Below are positions 19,015 through 28,083 of a DNA stretch of 64,000 bases, in pieces. A program made the translations under genes and the position numbers. Source of the DNA: Arthrobacter citreus (lineage in GTDB: Bacteria; Bacillota; Bacilli; Bacillales; Bacillaceae_G); the NCBI GenBank assembly GCA_013200995.1, contig CP053688.1:2480001-2544000 (forward strand), written 5' to 3'. The notes beneath the pieces were generated by a model. The model was not told the origin of the DNA and did no database searches. It worked only from the letters and a program-made list of their open reading frames with translations. Each line of letters opens with the position of its first letter. Position 1 is the first letter of the stretch.

Positions 19015-19045
19015 ATGACTAGCAAATTTAACTTTTGCTAGTCAT
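19015..19045. terminator. Bidirectional terminator between P450 and yitT-like gene
   Basis: ATGACTAGCAAA (19015-19026) and TTTGCTAGTCAT (19034-19045) are exact reverse complements. Confidence 0.75.
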
Positions 19046-19056
19046 AACATTCTTAT

Positions 19057-19911
19057 TTAAATCTTTCTAAATTCCCCAAGCACATCAACAGTTTGTACTA
19101 CGTTTGTAAAAGCTTTTGGGTCTACCTTTTTGATAATACGTTCTAAATCGTATAATTCGTAACGAGATAAAACAATCATTAATATATCTTTATCTTGTTT
19201 CGTAAACGCCCCAGTAGCGTTCATTTGCGTAATTCCACGAACAAGTTTCGCATGAATTTCTTTTCTTAGTTCTTCACCTTTAGTTGTAATAATCATTGCC
19301 GTTAGCTTAACATGACTCGTATGAACACTATCTATTACACGTGTAGTAACATATAAGTTGATTAAAGTATAAAGAGCTTTTTCCATTCCATATAGCTGAC
19401 CAGCAGTAATAATAATGATTGCATTAAACAAGAAGAAATACGTTCCTACTGGTTTACCTTTTGATTTCGAAAGAACTAAGGCAATTATATCTAGCCCACC
19501 AGTAGAGCCACCAAATTTTAATGTAATACCGATTCCAATCGCAGCAATTAAACCACCGAACACGGCATTAAGTAAAATATCACTAGAAAAAAGATGTTTA
19601 ACAGGTAATATTTCTAAAAATAATGTCATAACACCTACACTAAAGAAACTGAAATAAGTAAATGAACGACCAACTTTTTTCCAAGCTAAAACGATAACTG
19701 GAATGTTTAATAACGCCAATAAGATCCCCGTTGTTACTGTAAACGGCGTGTAGTCAGTAATAATATTTGAAAGCAATTGCGCAAGTCCCGCAAACCCACT
19801 TGAATAAACATTAGCAGGAATTAAAAAACAATTCATTGCAAATGCATTTAAGAAACCACCGACCATTACTACGACTAACTTAAATAAAAGCTCTTTATTT
19901 CTTGCCACCAA
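19057..19911 (-). CDS. YitT family membrane protein (DUF161/DUF2179), copy 1
   Basis: This 284-residue protein has five to six membrane helices in the first 190 residues, including the family motif FGGSTGGLDIIAL. A cytosolic DUF2179 domain follows (about 205-284, ending NVVQTVDVLGEFRKI). A TTG start at 19911 has AGGAGG eight bases away. The function is unknown; the family includes YitT of B. subtilis. The next reverse-strand gene (20464-21315) encodes a close paralogue, about three-quarters identical by eye, which indicates a local duplication. Confidence 0.85.
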   Translation of the reverse strand: MVARNKELLFKLVVVMVGGFLNAFAMNCFLIPANVYSSGFAGLAQLLSNIITDYTPFTVTTGILLALLNIPVIVLAWKKVGRSFTYFSFFSVGVMTLFLEILPVKHLFSSDILLNAVFGGLIAAIGIGITLKFGGSTGGLDIIALVLSKSKGKPVGTYFFLFNAIIIITAGQLYGMEKALYTLINLYVTTRVIDSVHTSHVKLTAMIITTKGEELRKEIHAKLVRGITQMNATGAFTKQDKDILMIVLSRYELYDLERIIKKVDPKAFTNVVQTVDVLGEFRKI

Positions 19912-20083
19912 CTCTGTTTCCTCCTAAAAACAAAATAACTAATCTCTCTATATAAAAAAGTTGAAACCATAAAATAATACCTTACTTACATTTACATTGT
20001 CAGACTGTTAAAAACGTACGATCATACATAATTCAAATGATATGGGCAAACCTAACATTATCATTTATAAAAGGAGATTCGAT

Positions 20084-20215
20084 ATGCCACATACTAGTGA
20101 TAATGACAAAAAAGCAAAAGATAATAACGCAATAAGAGAAAAGAAAAATGCTCAAGAAAGAAAAAATGCACAAGCTGGTAAGAAATCTTTTTCTAAAAGT
20201 GTCGATCATCTTTAA
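20084..20215 (+). CDS. DUF3941-type small hydrophilic protein (43 aa)
   Basis: A 43-residue ORF, MPHTSDNDKKAKDNNAIREK..., with AAAGGAGA eight bases before its ATG. It is very rich in Lys, Asn and Glu and ends KSFSKSVDHL. It resembles the DUF3941 small proteins of Bacillus, whose function is not known. It lies on the forward strand between the two yitT paralogues and reads towards copy 2. A hairpin terminator follows at 20363. Confidence 0.7.
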   Translation: MPHTSDNDKKAKDNNAIREKKNAQERKNAQAGKKSFSKSVDHL

Positions 20216-20362
20216 TTTTAATTCCTAATTTAATCAGTTTAAAAAACATCATTTTCAACGTAGAATTTCATCCAATAGTTTAAGTATATTTATTTATTTC
20301 TGAAAGACAATAAGAACTTTAAAAACTAGAAAAAGCCTTATTATTGATAAGATTCAAAAAAT

Positions 20363-20411
20363 AAAACTGTTCAACTTTACGAGTCAATTTTGTAAGGTTG
20401 AACAGTTTTTT
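20363..20411. terminator. Bidirectional terminator upstream-facing yitT copy 2
   Basis: AAAACTGTTCAACTTTAC pairs with GTAAGGTTGAACAGTTTT, with a few mismatches in the middle, and ends in T7. It serves the 43-aa gene and the convergent yitT copy. Confidence 0.8.
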
Positions 20412-20463
20412 TAACTATTTATTTCAAGAATTTAGACAACTTTCCAACTCTTACTTCTCACCT

Positions 20464-21315
20464 CTAAAACTTCCTAAATTCTCCAAACACATCAATCGTT
20501 TGAACAATATTTGTAAACGCCTTTTCATCAACTGACTTAATAACTTTTGATAAATGATATAGTTCATATCGTGATAATACCATCATTAATATTTGTTTAT
20601 CTTGATTCGTAAATGCACCTTTTGCATTAATCGCCGTAATCCCACGAACTAGTTTTGAATGAATCACTTTACGTAATTCATCACCTTTCGTTGTAACAAT
20701 AAAAGCAGTCACCTTTATATGACTAGTATGAATCGCATCAATGAACCTAGATGTTACATATAAATTTATAAGTGTATACAGAGCCTTTTCCATCCCATAA
20801 ATATAACCGGCCGTTAAAATAATTAACGCATTAAACAAAAAGAAATATGTACCAACCGGTTTTCCTTTCGAACGCGATAACACTAGCGCAACAATATCTA
20901 AACCACCAGTTGATGCACCGAATTTTAATGTATATCCAATCCCAATAGCAACGATTAAACCTCCAAAAACTGAGTTTAGTAAAATGTCATTTGAAAATAA
21001 AGGTGTTACTGGTATAATCTCTAAAAATAAAGTTGTAATACCAACGCTTAAAATCGTGAAGTACGTAAAGGATGGACCTATTTTTTTCCATGCTAAAATG
21101 ATTACAGGAATATTTAATATCGCAAGTAACATACCAGTAGAAGCCGATAAAGAAGTAAAGTCATTCAATAAATTTGAAAGTAATTGAGCAAGCCCCGAAA
21201 AACCACTTGAATAAACACTTACAGGGATTAAAAAACAATTCATAGCAAACGCATTCATTAATGCCCCAAATATTACAACAAGAACTTTTATAAACAATTC
21301 CTTTTTGTCACTCAC
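20464..21315 (-). CDS. YitT family membrane protein (DUF161/DUF2179), copy 2
   Basis: The 283-residue protein has the same architecture as copy 1: membrane core with FGASTGGLDIVAL and a C-terminal DUF2179 domain ending NIVQTIDVFGEFRKF. Translation most likely starts at GTG 21315, ten bases after AGGAGG. The close match along the whole length, including the CFLIP and YSSGFxGLAQLLSN segments, argues for duplication within this lineage. Which copy is orthologous to B. subtilis yitT cannot be decided here. Confidence 0.85.
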   Translation of the reverse strand: MSDKKELFIKVLVVIFGALMNAFAMNCFLIPVSVYSSGFSGLAQLLSNLLNDFTSLSASTGMLLAILNIPVIILAWKKIGPSFTYFTILSVGITTLFLEIIPVTPLFSNDILLNSVFGGLIVAIGIGYTLKFGASTGGLDIVALVLSRSKGKPVGTYFFLFNALIILTAGYIYGMEKALYTLINLYVTSRFIDAIHTSHIKVTAFIVTTKGDELRKVIHSKLVRGITAINAKGAFTNQDKQILMMVLSRYELYHLSKVIKSVDEKAFTNIVQTIDVFGEFRKF

Positions 21316-21677
21316 TTATAAGTTGCCTCCTAATTATTCATAAACTTAGTATGCCTGTAAGTTGTAAAATAATAGCAAAAAACAACTTCAATTAAAGAAG
21401 TAGGTTTTCACGCTGTTGAGAACTAATCTTCTCAATCAAATACAAATTCCCGTAAAGGAAGCCCTTTGATGTTGATTTCCAAGCAAATAAGTCTACAATA
21501 AAAAACTATTTTAATATCCTTTACTTAGAGAAGAATAACAATTGTTAATCCGTTTAGTCTTCAATGAAGATCGAAAAGCAACTATTAATGTCTTTATCCC
21601 ACTTCCACTGTTAATTAAGCCACTTTCCCTAGTATTCAAGCTATGTTCAAAAAAGACTCCGTTCATGTTTTCATAAC
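21316..21677. other. Non-coding interval between yitT copy 2 and cvfB
   Basis: About 360 bases with the ribosome site of yitT copy 2 at the left end. I find no ORF with a start signal, no repeat shared with other loci and no riboswitch-like structure. Confidence 0.45.
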
Positions 21678-21708
21678 AAAAAACCACTTCTCTTATTGAA
21701 GTGGTTTA
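21678..21708 (-). terminator. Terminator of cvfB/yitL
   Basis: AAACCACTTC / GAAGTGGTTT form a hairpin with a T-run on the reverse strand, seven bases after the stop. Confidence 0.85.
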
Positions 21709-21715
21709 AATATTA

Positions 21716-22591
21716 TTATTGCTCTTTTTTCTCAAAAAGTTCTTTTGCGTATGTCCAGCCGTCTTCTTGATAGATTTTATTTTCTTTTAATAATCTACCC
21801 ATTGCTCGTTTAAAAGCAGCTTTGCTAAGTTTAAATCGCGCTTTTATATCCTCTGCATCACTTTTATCCCAGTACGGCATTGCCCCACCGCGACTCATCA
21901 TATATTCATAAATTTCATTTGCCTCAAGATCTAAACCTTCATGAGCCCTAGGTAATAGCGAAACGTTAGTGCTACCATCTTCTTTGACATCGATAATGCG
22001 TCCGCTAACTCTTTCACCAATACGTGGCTCAGTTTTTCTTTGAGATTCATGGATAAAACCGATAAATCGTTCATCCGTTAAAATATATGACCCTACTCGT
22101 AATGTACGATAGATTATACCTGAAACATTTTTATTAAGCATACTAGGTTCAGCTTGTACTGAGAACTCTTTCATAACAGGTTCAGTTGCAAGTTTAATTA
22201 ATAATCTACCTTGATTTGTTTGCTTTAACGTACAAAAAATTTCATCACCTTCTTCAGGCCATACTTCTTGAAGAGGTGGAAGGTCACCTTTTTCTAATAG
22301 GATATCTTTTGAAATACCGATGTTTACAAAAACACCTACTCCATCAAGTTTATCTACTACTTTAGCAAATCCATAACCTTCAGTCGTAATAAAAGGCATT
22401 TCCATTGTTGCAGATAATCTTCCTTTAGAATCATGATATAAGAAAACAGTTACTTCTTGATCTATTTCAATTTCACCTGATGCTTCGTTATTATGTAAAA
22501 ACACTTCTTCTTGACCTTGGGCAAGCATATACCCTATTTCAGTTACTCGACTGCACTCTAAAGTGACAATCTCTCCTGCTTGTAAACTCAT
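21716..22591 (-). CDS. yitL: S1-domain RNA-binding protein CvfB/YitL
   Basis: This 291-residue cytosolic protein contains tandem S1-like OB folds (about 1-65, 66-140 and 150-215) followed by a C-terminal winged-helix domain (about 225-290, with YWDKSDAEDIKARFKLSKAAFKRAMGRLLKE). This is the domain order of CvfB, known from Staphylococcus aureus as an RNA-binding virulence regulator and as YitL in B. subtilis. It is divergent from yajQ/yitK, an arrangement I recall from B. subtilis. A GAGAGGATG site lies before the ATG. Confidence 0.9.
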   Translation of the reverse strand: MSLQAGEIVTLECSRVTEIGYMLAQGQEEVFLHNNEASGEIEIDQEVTVFLYHDSKGRLSATMEMPFITTEGYGFAKVVDKLDGVGVFVNIGISKDILLEKGDLPPLQEVWPEEGDEIFCTLKQTNQGRLLIKLATEPVMKEFSVQAEPSMLNKNVSGIIYRTLRVGSYILTDERFIGFIHESQRKTEPRIGERVSGRIIDVKEDGSTNVSLLPRAHEGLDLEANEIYEYMMSRGGAMPYWDKSDAEDIKARFKLSKAAFKRAMGRLLKENKIYQEDGWTYAKELFEKKEQ

Positions 22592-22714
22592 TCTTTGTTA
22601 CATCCTCTCTAAACTTCCAAACTAAAAATTATTATATCATGCATAATGAAAGTTTGTTACTTCGTCTATCATACACTATAATACAAGTATTAACGAATTG
22701 GAGGGATTCTATCT

Positions 22715-23206
22715 ATGTCAAAGGAAAGTTCATTTGATATTGTTTCAAAAGTAGACTTACCAGAAGTCTCAAATGCGATTCAACTCGCTAATAAGGAAAT
22801 CGCAACTCGCTATGATTTCAAAGGAAGCAAAAGCTCAATTTCATTAGAAAAAGAAGAACTAGTCTTAATTTCTGATGATGATTATAAATTAGAGCAATTA
22901 AAAGATGTATTAATTAGCAAATTAATTAAACGTAATGTTCCGATCAAAAACCTAGATTATAGTAAAGTTGAAGGTGCTTCAGGCGGTACAGTTAGACAAA
23001 GAGCTAAATTAGTTCAAGGTATTGATAAAGATAACGCTAAAAAAATTAATACAATTATTAAAAATAGTGGACTAAAAGTTAAATCACAAATTCAAGATGA
23101 TCAAATCCGCGTAACTGCAAAAAGTAGAGATGATCTACAATCAATCATCGCTGCTGTAAAATCTGCGGACTTATCAGTTGATGTTCAATTCTTGAACTAC
23201 CGATAA
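22715..23206 (+). CDS. yitK: YajQ/YitK family nucleotide-binding protein
   Basis: This 163-residue protein begins [42 protein letters not shown], the UPF0234/YajQ signature. Two RRM-like domains are expected. Members bind nucleotides or RNA, and a Xanthomonas homologue binds cyclic-di-GMP; whether this one does is not known. GGAGGGA is correctly placed. It is monocistronic and followed by a bidirectional terminator. Confidence 0.95.
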   Translation: MSKESSFDIVSKVDLPEVSNAIQLANKEIATRYDFKGSKSSISLEKEELVLISDDDYKLEQLKDVLISKLIKRNVPIKNLDYSKVEGASGGTVRQRAKLVQGIDKDNAKKINTIIKNSGLKVKSQIQDDQIRVTAKSRDDLQSIIAAVKSADLSVDVQFLNYR

Positions 23207-23216
23207 TGAATACATA

Positions 23217-23250
23217 AAAAAGAGGATGAAATTGAATTCATCCTCTTTTT
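23217..23250. terminator. Bidirectional terminator between yitK and lacI-type gene
   Basis: AAAAAGAGGATGAA (23217-23230) and TTCATCCTCTTTTT (23237-23250) are perfect reverse complements. Confidence 0.9.
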
Positions 23251-23279
23251 CATGCGGGTTAAAATTTCTGCTTTTCCCC

Positions 23280-24323
23280 TTAACTACTCACCAATGTTAA
23301 TCGTTCATTCTTTGCACAAGTATCACGGATGATTAGTTTATAAGGAACGATAATACTTTTTTCAGTACCGTCTGGTTCTTCAATCTTTGAGATAACATTT
23401 TTGGCCGCTTCGTTACCTAGTTGATAAATGTTAATATCAACAGATGTTAAAGGTGGATTTGCTAATTCTGCAAAGATGGCATTATTAAAACTAATCATTG
23501 AAATATTATTTGGAACTGAAATATTATATTCATTTAATACACTTATAATCCCTAATGCTAATACATCGTCTGTGACTACAATTGCAGTAGGAAGTTCTTG
23601 CATATCTAGTAATTGGTTTACTGCTTTTCTTCCACCATCTCTTGTAAATGAAGTAAATATTATTGCTTCATCATTTACTGGCAGCCCATTTAATTTCATT
23701 GAATCTTGGAAGCCACGTAAACGATTTTGAGTTACTAGTAGGCTACTTTCTCCTCCAATAAAAGCTATTTGTCGATGTCCAAGATCAATTAAGTAATTGG
23801 TGACATCTCTAGCAGCTGAGTAGTTATCATTATCAATATACGTAATATCATCCATTGAATGATCTGGCTTACCAACTAATACGAAAGGAAAGTTATTTTC
23901 ACTTAAATAATCAATGATTTTATCATTTTCCTTAGAATACAGCAGAATAATTGCATCAACTCTTCTACCTCTAATCGTTTTTATCACAGTTTGTTCGACT
24001 TCCTCGTCATTGTTTCCTGTAATAAAGTAAAGAGAATATTCTTTTTGGTTTGAATAAGCAGTCACACCTCTAATTACTTCTGCAAAAAATGGATTATGAA
24101 ATGATGTATCAAGTGCAGGTGGTAAAACTAAACCGATTGATTTCGTAGATCGATTAGCCAATGACCTAGCATTTAAATTCGGATGATAATTTAACTCGTC
24201 CATAACTTTTCTAACTTTTCTTTTTGTCTTTTCACTAATTCTTGGGCTGTTTGAGATAACTCGAGACACCGTTGAAGGTGCTACATTCGCTTTCTTCGCA
24301 ACATCCTTAATTGTTATAGTCAT
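23280..24323 (-). CDS. LacI-family transcriptional regulator
   Basis: This 347-residue regulator has the N-terminal LacI helix-turn-helix TIKDVAKKANVAPSTVSRVISNS and a hinge helix with NARSLANRSTKSIGLVLPP. A periplasmic-binding-like sugar-sensing domain with GxESSLLVTQNRLRGF follows. AAGGGGAA precedes the ATG. It is the nearest regulator to the two GH13-type genes, so regulation of maltodextrin use is a reasonable inference. A cre-type sequence overlaps its own upstream region. It resembles MalR-type repressors, but the effector cannot be named from sequence. Confidence 0.85.
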   Translation of the reverse strand: MTITIKDVAKKANVAPSTVSRVISNSPRISEKTKRKVRKVMDELNYHPNLNARSLANRSTKSIGLVLPPALDTSFHNPFFAEVIRGVTAYSNQKEYSLYFITGNNDEEVEQTVIKTIRGRRVDAIILLYSKENDKIIDYLSENNFPFVLVGKPDHSMDDITYIDNDNYSAARDVTNYLIDLGHRQIAFIGGESSLLVTQNRLRGFQDSMKLNGLPVNDEAIIFTSFTRDGGRKAVNQLLDMQELPTAIVVTDDVLALGIISVLNEYNISVPNNISMISFNNAIFAELANPPLTSVDINIYQLGNEAAKNVISKIEEPDGTEKSIIVPYKLIIRDTCAKNERLTLVSS

Positions 24324-24349
24324 TTTAATTCCCCTTATTCACGAATGAA

Positions 24350-24363
24350 TGTAAACGTTATCA
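24350..24363. promoter_or_regulatory. cre/LacI-type operator before the LacI-family gene
   Basis: TGTAAACGTTATCA matches the consensus for CcpA/LacI-family operators (TGWNANCGNTNWCA). It lies 27-40 bp upstream of the regulator's ATG, so autoregulation or CcpA control is likely. Confidence 0.7.
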
Positions 24364-24464
24364 TTTTTTTCTTTAGATGCTATTTAATAAAATCCACGTC
24401 TTGCCAACTCTAAAATTCGATGCCTCGTTCATAACCAGATGGTGGATTATCAATATTGTTTGAT

Positions 24465-24504
24465 GATTAGAATACTTCACATAACCGTTTCAAGTATTCT
24501 AATC
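24465..24504 (-). terminator. Perfect 13-bp inverted repeat after the amylase-like gene
   Basis: GATTAGAATACTT (24465-24477) and AAGTATTCTAATC (24492-24504) pair perfectly around a 14-base loop, 22 bases past the stop of the upstream gene. The T-tract expected of an intrinsic terminator is weak, so the role (terminator or RNA-stabilising hairpin) is uncertain. Confidence 0.5.
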
Positions 24505-24525
24505 ACATCAAACTTGTTTCTATCC

Positions 24526-26019
24526 TTATTGTTTATTACGTCTTCTTGCTAACCACAAAAAGATGATAAATGCTACAAAAATCGATGGAATTGCAATGAT
24601 TATGCCAATGTTTAAGCCTGTTTTTGGAGCAACTGCGTAAACATTTGATGATTCCCTTTTCAGAACAATATCAAACCCTTTTTTATTCGGGCGAACTAAG
24701 TCATCCGCTAAAAGACCTCGTAGTTCATCTGATTTCTTAACGACGTCAAAATTCAAATGAACCTTTTGGTCAAGTGAAGTATTATTAATTGCAATGATTG
24801 TCGTTTCATCTTTATCATGTCGCTTAAATAAAGTCATACCTTTCGAATCATAAAGAACTTCAAAATTCCCATTAGTAAGTGAAGGTAAAGTTCTTCTTAA
24901 TTCTGTCAGTTTTTTTATATAATCCGAAAAATCTTGATCCGTACGGAAGTCCATTCCTTTTCGGTTATCCGGTATATTTCCACCATTTAATGCAATTTCA
25001 GTACCATAATAAGTTAATGGGATACCTGGTGATGTAAATAAATAAGTAAGTGCTAACTTTAATCTTGACGGTGGGTACTGACCCTTTGATAGTGCTATTG
25101 AAACAAAACGTTTAGTCATTTCATCATCTACATAGTTAATCATTAAAGTAGATCCAAGCTGTTTAGTTAAATCTTTTTGTTGCTTCATTATTTCTGTTAA
25201 TGATTGATTTTGTGAAGAAAAAGTATTAGCTAAATCGCCTACTAAATCAACGTTATAAATTCCATTAAAGTCTAAATTATCGTATTTACTATAATTCATT
25301 TCACTTGATTCATTTAAGTCAGCAAGTAAAATAAAATTTGGATTTTTCTTTTTTAATTCTTGATTAAATGTTTTCCAAAAAGAAACAGGCACATTATTTA
25401 CTTCCTGTAAATTATAACCATCAAAGCTAGCCTGATCCATCCAGTACTTACCAGCATCAATTAAGTAATTCGCTACATCAGCATTTTCTTGATTAAAGTC
25501 AGGAAGTCCGTTTATCCATTTCTTTTCTGAACTTGTACTGTTTTCTGGATTGAACCAATTCGCATTTTTAGCTAATTCACTATTAGGTGAAACATTATTA
25601 GCAACAAAATCAATAAAAATTTTAATTTTACGTTTATGCGCTTCTTTCACTAACTTTTTTAAGTCTTCAATTGTTCCAAACCTTGGGTCCATCTTTTTAA
25701 AATCTACGACTGAATATCCATCGTATGAATTTTCATCGCTTTTAAAAATAGGTGATATTGAAATAGCTGTATAGCCAAAATCCTTTAGATAATCTAATTT
25801 TTGTGTAATTCCTTCTAAATCACCACCCTGAGATTTTGTTAAATCTTTCGGGTCAGTATTTTTATTATTTCTAGGATTACCATCAAAAAAACGATCAATT
25901 AAAATTCGGTAAATCATTTCTTTTTTTAGATCTGTTGTATTTTTCTCTGCAAAACTAATACTTGGTAATGTACTTAAAAATAATACAGACACAAGTATTA
26001 TAAAACCAAATCGCCTCAT
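24526..26019 (-). CDS. Secreted, membrane-anchored GH13 amylase-like protein, probably catalytically inactive
   Basis: The 497-residue protein has a signal peptide (1-24, ending ISFA), an alpha-amylase TIM-barrel domain and a C-terminal all-beta domain. A C-terminal membrane helix (about 468-490) is followed by RRRNKQ, so it is probably tethered to the outer face of the membrane. The fold is supported by YRILIDRFFDG, GGDLEGITQKLDYLKDFGYTAISISPIF and PGIPLTYYGTEIALNGG. All four GH13 catalytic regions are altered: region I DFVANN (H to N142), region II GYNLQEVNN (R to N203, nucleophile D to Q205), region III LADLN (E to D234), region IV VDDEMTKR (NHD to DEM). Hydrolysis is therefore unlikely; glucan binding is an inference. 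The gene is divergent from an intact GH13 gene. Confidence 0.85.
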   Translation of the reverse strand: MRRFGFIILVSVLFLSTLPSISFAEKNTTDLKKEMIYRILIDRFFDGNPRNNKNTDPKDLTKSQGGDLEGITQKLDYLKDFGYTAISISPIFKSDENSYDGYSVVDFKKMDPRFGTIEDLKKLVKEAHKRKIKIFIDFVANNVSPNSELAKNANWFNPENSTSSEKKWINGLPDFNQENADVANYLIDAGKYWMDQASFDGYNLQEVNNVPVSFWKTFNQELKKKNPNFILLADLNESSEMNYSKYDNLDFNGIYNVDLVGDLANTFSSQNQSLTEIMKQQKDLTKQLGSTLMINYVDDEMTKRFVSIALSKGQYPPSRLKLALTYLFTSPGIPLTYYGTEIALNGGNIPDNRKGMDFRTDQDFSDYIKKLTELRRTLPSLTNGNFEVLYDSKGMTLFKRHDKDETTIIAINNTSLDQKVHLNFDVVKKSDELRGLLADDLVRPNKKGFDIVLKRESSNVYAVAPKTGLNIGIIIAIPSIFVAFIIFLWLARRRNKQ

Positions 26020-26119
26020 TTTTTCTCCCCCTGCAAGTCAATCGCATGTACAAAATTCACTCTCTAACTATTGTGCAAAATATTACAATGAAATTCAAAT
26101 GTTATATTGATTTCATAAA

Positions 26120-26136
26120 ACGGAAGCGATTGCACA
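26120..26136. promoter_or_regulatory. LacI-type operator between the divergent GH13 genes
   Basis: ACGGAAGCGATTGCACA is centred on CG and has the imperfect dyad GnAAnCGnTTGC typical of LacI-family sites. It lies about 100 bp from each divergent start and could control both genes. Confidence 0.5.
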
Positions 26137-26233
26137 CACTATTTAATTATACTGTTAGCAAATTAGATAGCAAGTTAATCCTTTCATTAATTCCTTTTAG
26201 TTAAACCATTAATAAAATTTAAAGGGGAGAATC

Positions 26234-28003
26234 ATGCAAATTGAATCAATCTATCATCAACCGTATGATCAATATGCTTTTTCAATTGATGATAAAACCT
26301 ATCGTATAAGAATTCGAACAAAAAAAGGAGATTGCAAAGAAGTTAGTTTCTATTACGGAGATCCTTTCAAATTTAATGACTCGGGCTGGCAAATAGAATC
26401 GGTTCTCTCAATGTATCTTGCGTTTTCTACTGAATTTTTTGATTACTGGGAAATAAACGTTATTCCTCCAAATAAAAGAATGAAATATATTTTTCATTTA
26501 AGAAACGACCAAAATTCTATTTATTATGGTGAAAGTGGATTCTCAAATCAATTTAATCAAAATGATCAATCGAATTGTTTTACTTTAGCATTTCTCCATA
26601 AAAATAATTTAATTTCGCCCCCAAAATGGGTAAATAAAACAATTTGGTATCAGATTTTCCCTGATCGATTCGCTAGTGGTAATAATAAGAATAATCCTAT
26701 CGATTCAATTCCATGGGGCTCAACTTTACCAACTAGTTCAAGTTATTTCGGAGGGGATCTAGAAGGTATAATCCAAAAAATCGATTATCTTAAAAATTTA
26801 GGAATAAGCGGCATTTATTTAACACCTATCTTTGAGGCAAATTCAAATCATAAATATAATACGATTAATTACTTTCGAGTGGACCCTACATTCGGAGATG
26901 AAAAAATCTTAAAATTATTAATTAAAAAATGTCATGAAAATAATATAAAAGTTATGCTTGATGCAGTTTTTAATCATACAAGTGCATCATTCCCCCCTTT
27001 TCAAGATGCATTACAAAACGGAAAAAACTCTGCATTTTATGATTGGTTTCACTTTTATACCGAAAACAATCAACTCTCTTATGAAACCTTTTCTTTTGTT
27101 AAGGAGATGCCAAAGCTAAATACAGAAAATAAAGAAGTACAAAATTTCTTAATCGAAATAGGTTCTTATTGGATTAAGGAATTTAATATAGACGGCTGGC
27201 GTTTAGATGTAGCTAACGAGATTGATCATTATTTTTGGAAGCATTTTAATAAAAAAATGAAAGAAATAAAAAATGATTTGTTTATAGTAGGTGAGATTTG
27301 GCATCATGCAATGCCATGGCTAAGGGGTGATGAGTTCGATTCTGTTATGAATTACCCACTAATGAAATCACTATTTGCTTATTTTGGTTACCAAACAATC
27401 TCAACCACTAATTTTCAAAATTCAATCAATGATTTAATAGCCACATATCCATTAACTGTTATCAAAGCTTTATTCAATGTATTAGGTTCCCACGATACAC
27501 CTAGAATCCTGACACAATGTAACCAAAACGAAAAAAGGGTTATTTTATTATATGTTTTTTTGTTTACATTCTTTGGAACGCCATGTATATACTACGGTGA
27601 TGAAATTGGCCTACAAGGTGGCAATGATCCTGAATGCAGGAGCTGCATGCTTTGGGACCAATCTCAGTACAATTTAACGTTATTTGACTCAATAAAAAAA
27701 TTAATTGCCTTACGAAATAAGTTCTCAGTATTAGCAAACGATGGGGAATTTAATTGGATACAAACTGATCTTAGCGGTATCCTCATGTATGAACGTAAAA
27801 ATGATCATTTTCATTTTTTAATCATAGCTAATAACTCAATTGAAAAACAGTCAGTTTCAATACCTATAAATTTGAAGGGTAAAAGAATAACAAATTTATG
27901 GAATGGACAACAATTCGCTACGGATTCTGATTCAATTGCGATCGACATTGCTGAAACTGATTTTTTAATTTTGCAATTTGAAGAAGTAGGTTCAATCATT
28001 TAA
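26234..28003 (+). CDS. Neopullulanase / cyclomaltodextrinase-type alpha-glycosidase (GH13)
   Basis: This 589-residue enzyme has no signal peptide, so it acts in the cytosol. An N-terminal beta-sandwich (about 1-125, CBM34-like) precedes the barrel. WVNKTIWYQIFPDRFASG opens the barrel. The catalytic regions are intact: I LDAVFNH, II GWRLDVANE (nucleophile Asp), III VGEIWHH (acid/base Glu), IV LGSHDTPR (third Asp). A C-terminal beta domain follows. Such enzymes cleave imported maltodextrins, cyclodextrins and pullulan. No sugar transporter is adjacent. AAAGGGGAG precedes the ATG. Control by the neighbouring LacI regulator is an inference. Confidence 0.9.
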   Translation: MQIESIYHQPYDQYAFSIDDKTYRIRIRTKKGDCKEVSFYYGDPFKFNDSGWQIESVLSMYLAFSTEFFDYWEINVIPPNKRMKYIFHLRNDQNSIYYGESGFSNQFNQNDQSNCFTLAFLHKNNLISPPKWVNKTIWYQIFPDRFASGNNKNNPIDSIPWGSTLPTSSSYFGGDLEGIIQKIDYLKNLGISGIYLTPIFEANSNHKYNTINYFRVDPTFGDEKILKLLIKKCHENNIKVMLDAVFNHTSASFPPFQDALQNGKNSAFYDWFHFYTENNQLSYETFSFVKEMPKLNTENKEVQNFLIEIGSYWIKEFNIDGWRLDVANEIDHYFWKHFNKKMKEIKNDLFIVGEIWHHAMPWLRGDEFDSVMNYPLMKSLFAYFGYQTISTTNFQNSINDLIATYPLTVIKALFNVLGSHDTPRILTQCNQNEKRVILLYVFLFTFFGTPCIYYGDEIGLQGGNDPECRSCMLWDQSQYNLTLFDSIKKLIALRNKFSVLANDGEFNWIQTDLSGILMYERKNDHFHFLIIANNSIEKQSVSIPINLKGKRITNLWNGQQFATDSDSIAIDIAETDFLILQFEEVGSII

Positions 28004-28008
28004 TTAAC

Positions 28009-28037
28009 ACAGACTCATTCACTTGAGTCTGTATTTT
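28009..28037 (+). terminator. Terminator after the neopullulanase gene
   Basis: ACAGACTCA (28009-28017) and TGAGTCTGT (28024-28032) form a hairpin, followed by a T-rich tract. Confidence 0.8.
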
Positions 28038-28083
28038 TATTCATCACTTTACTAAATGTTAGATTTCCTTACATTTTTATAAT

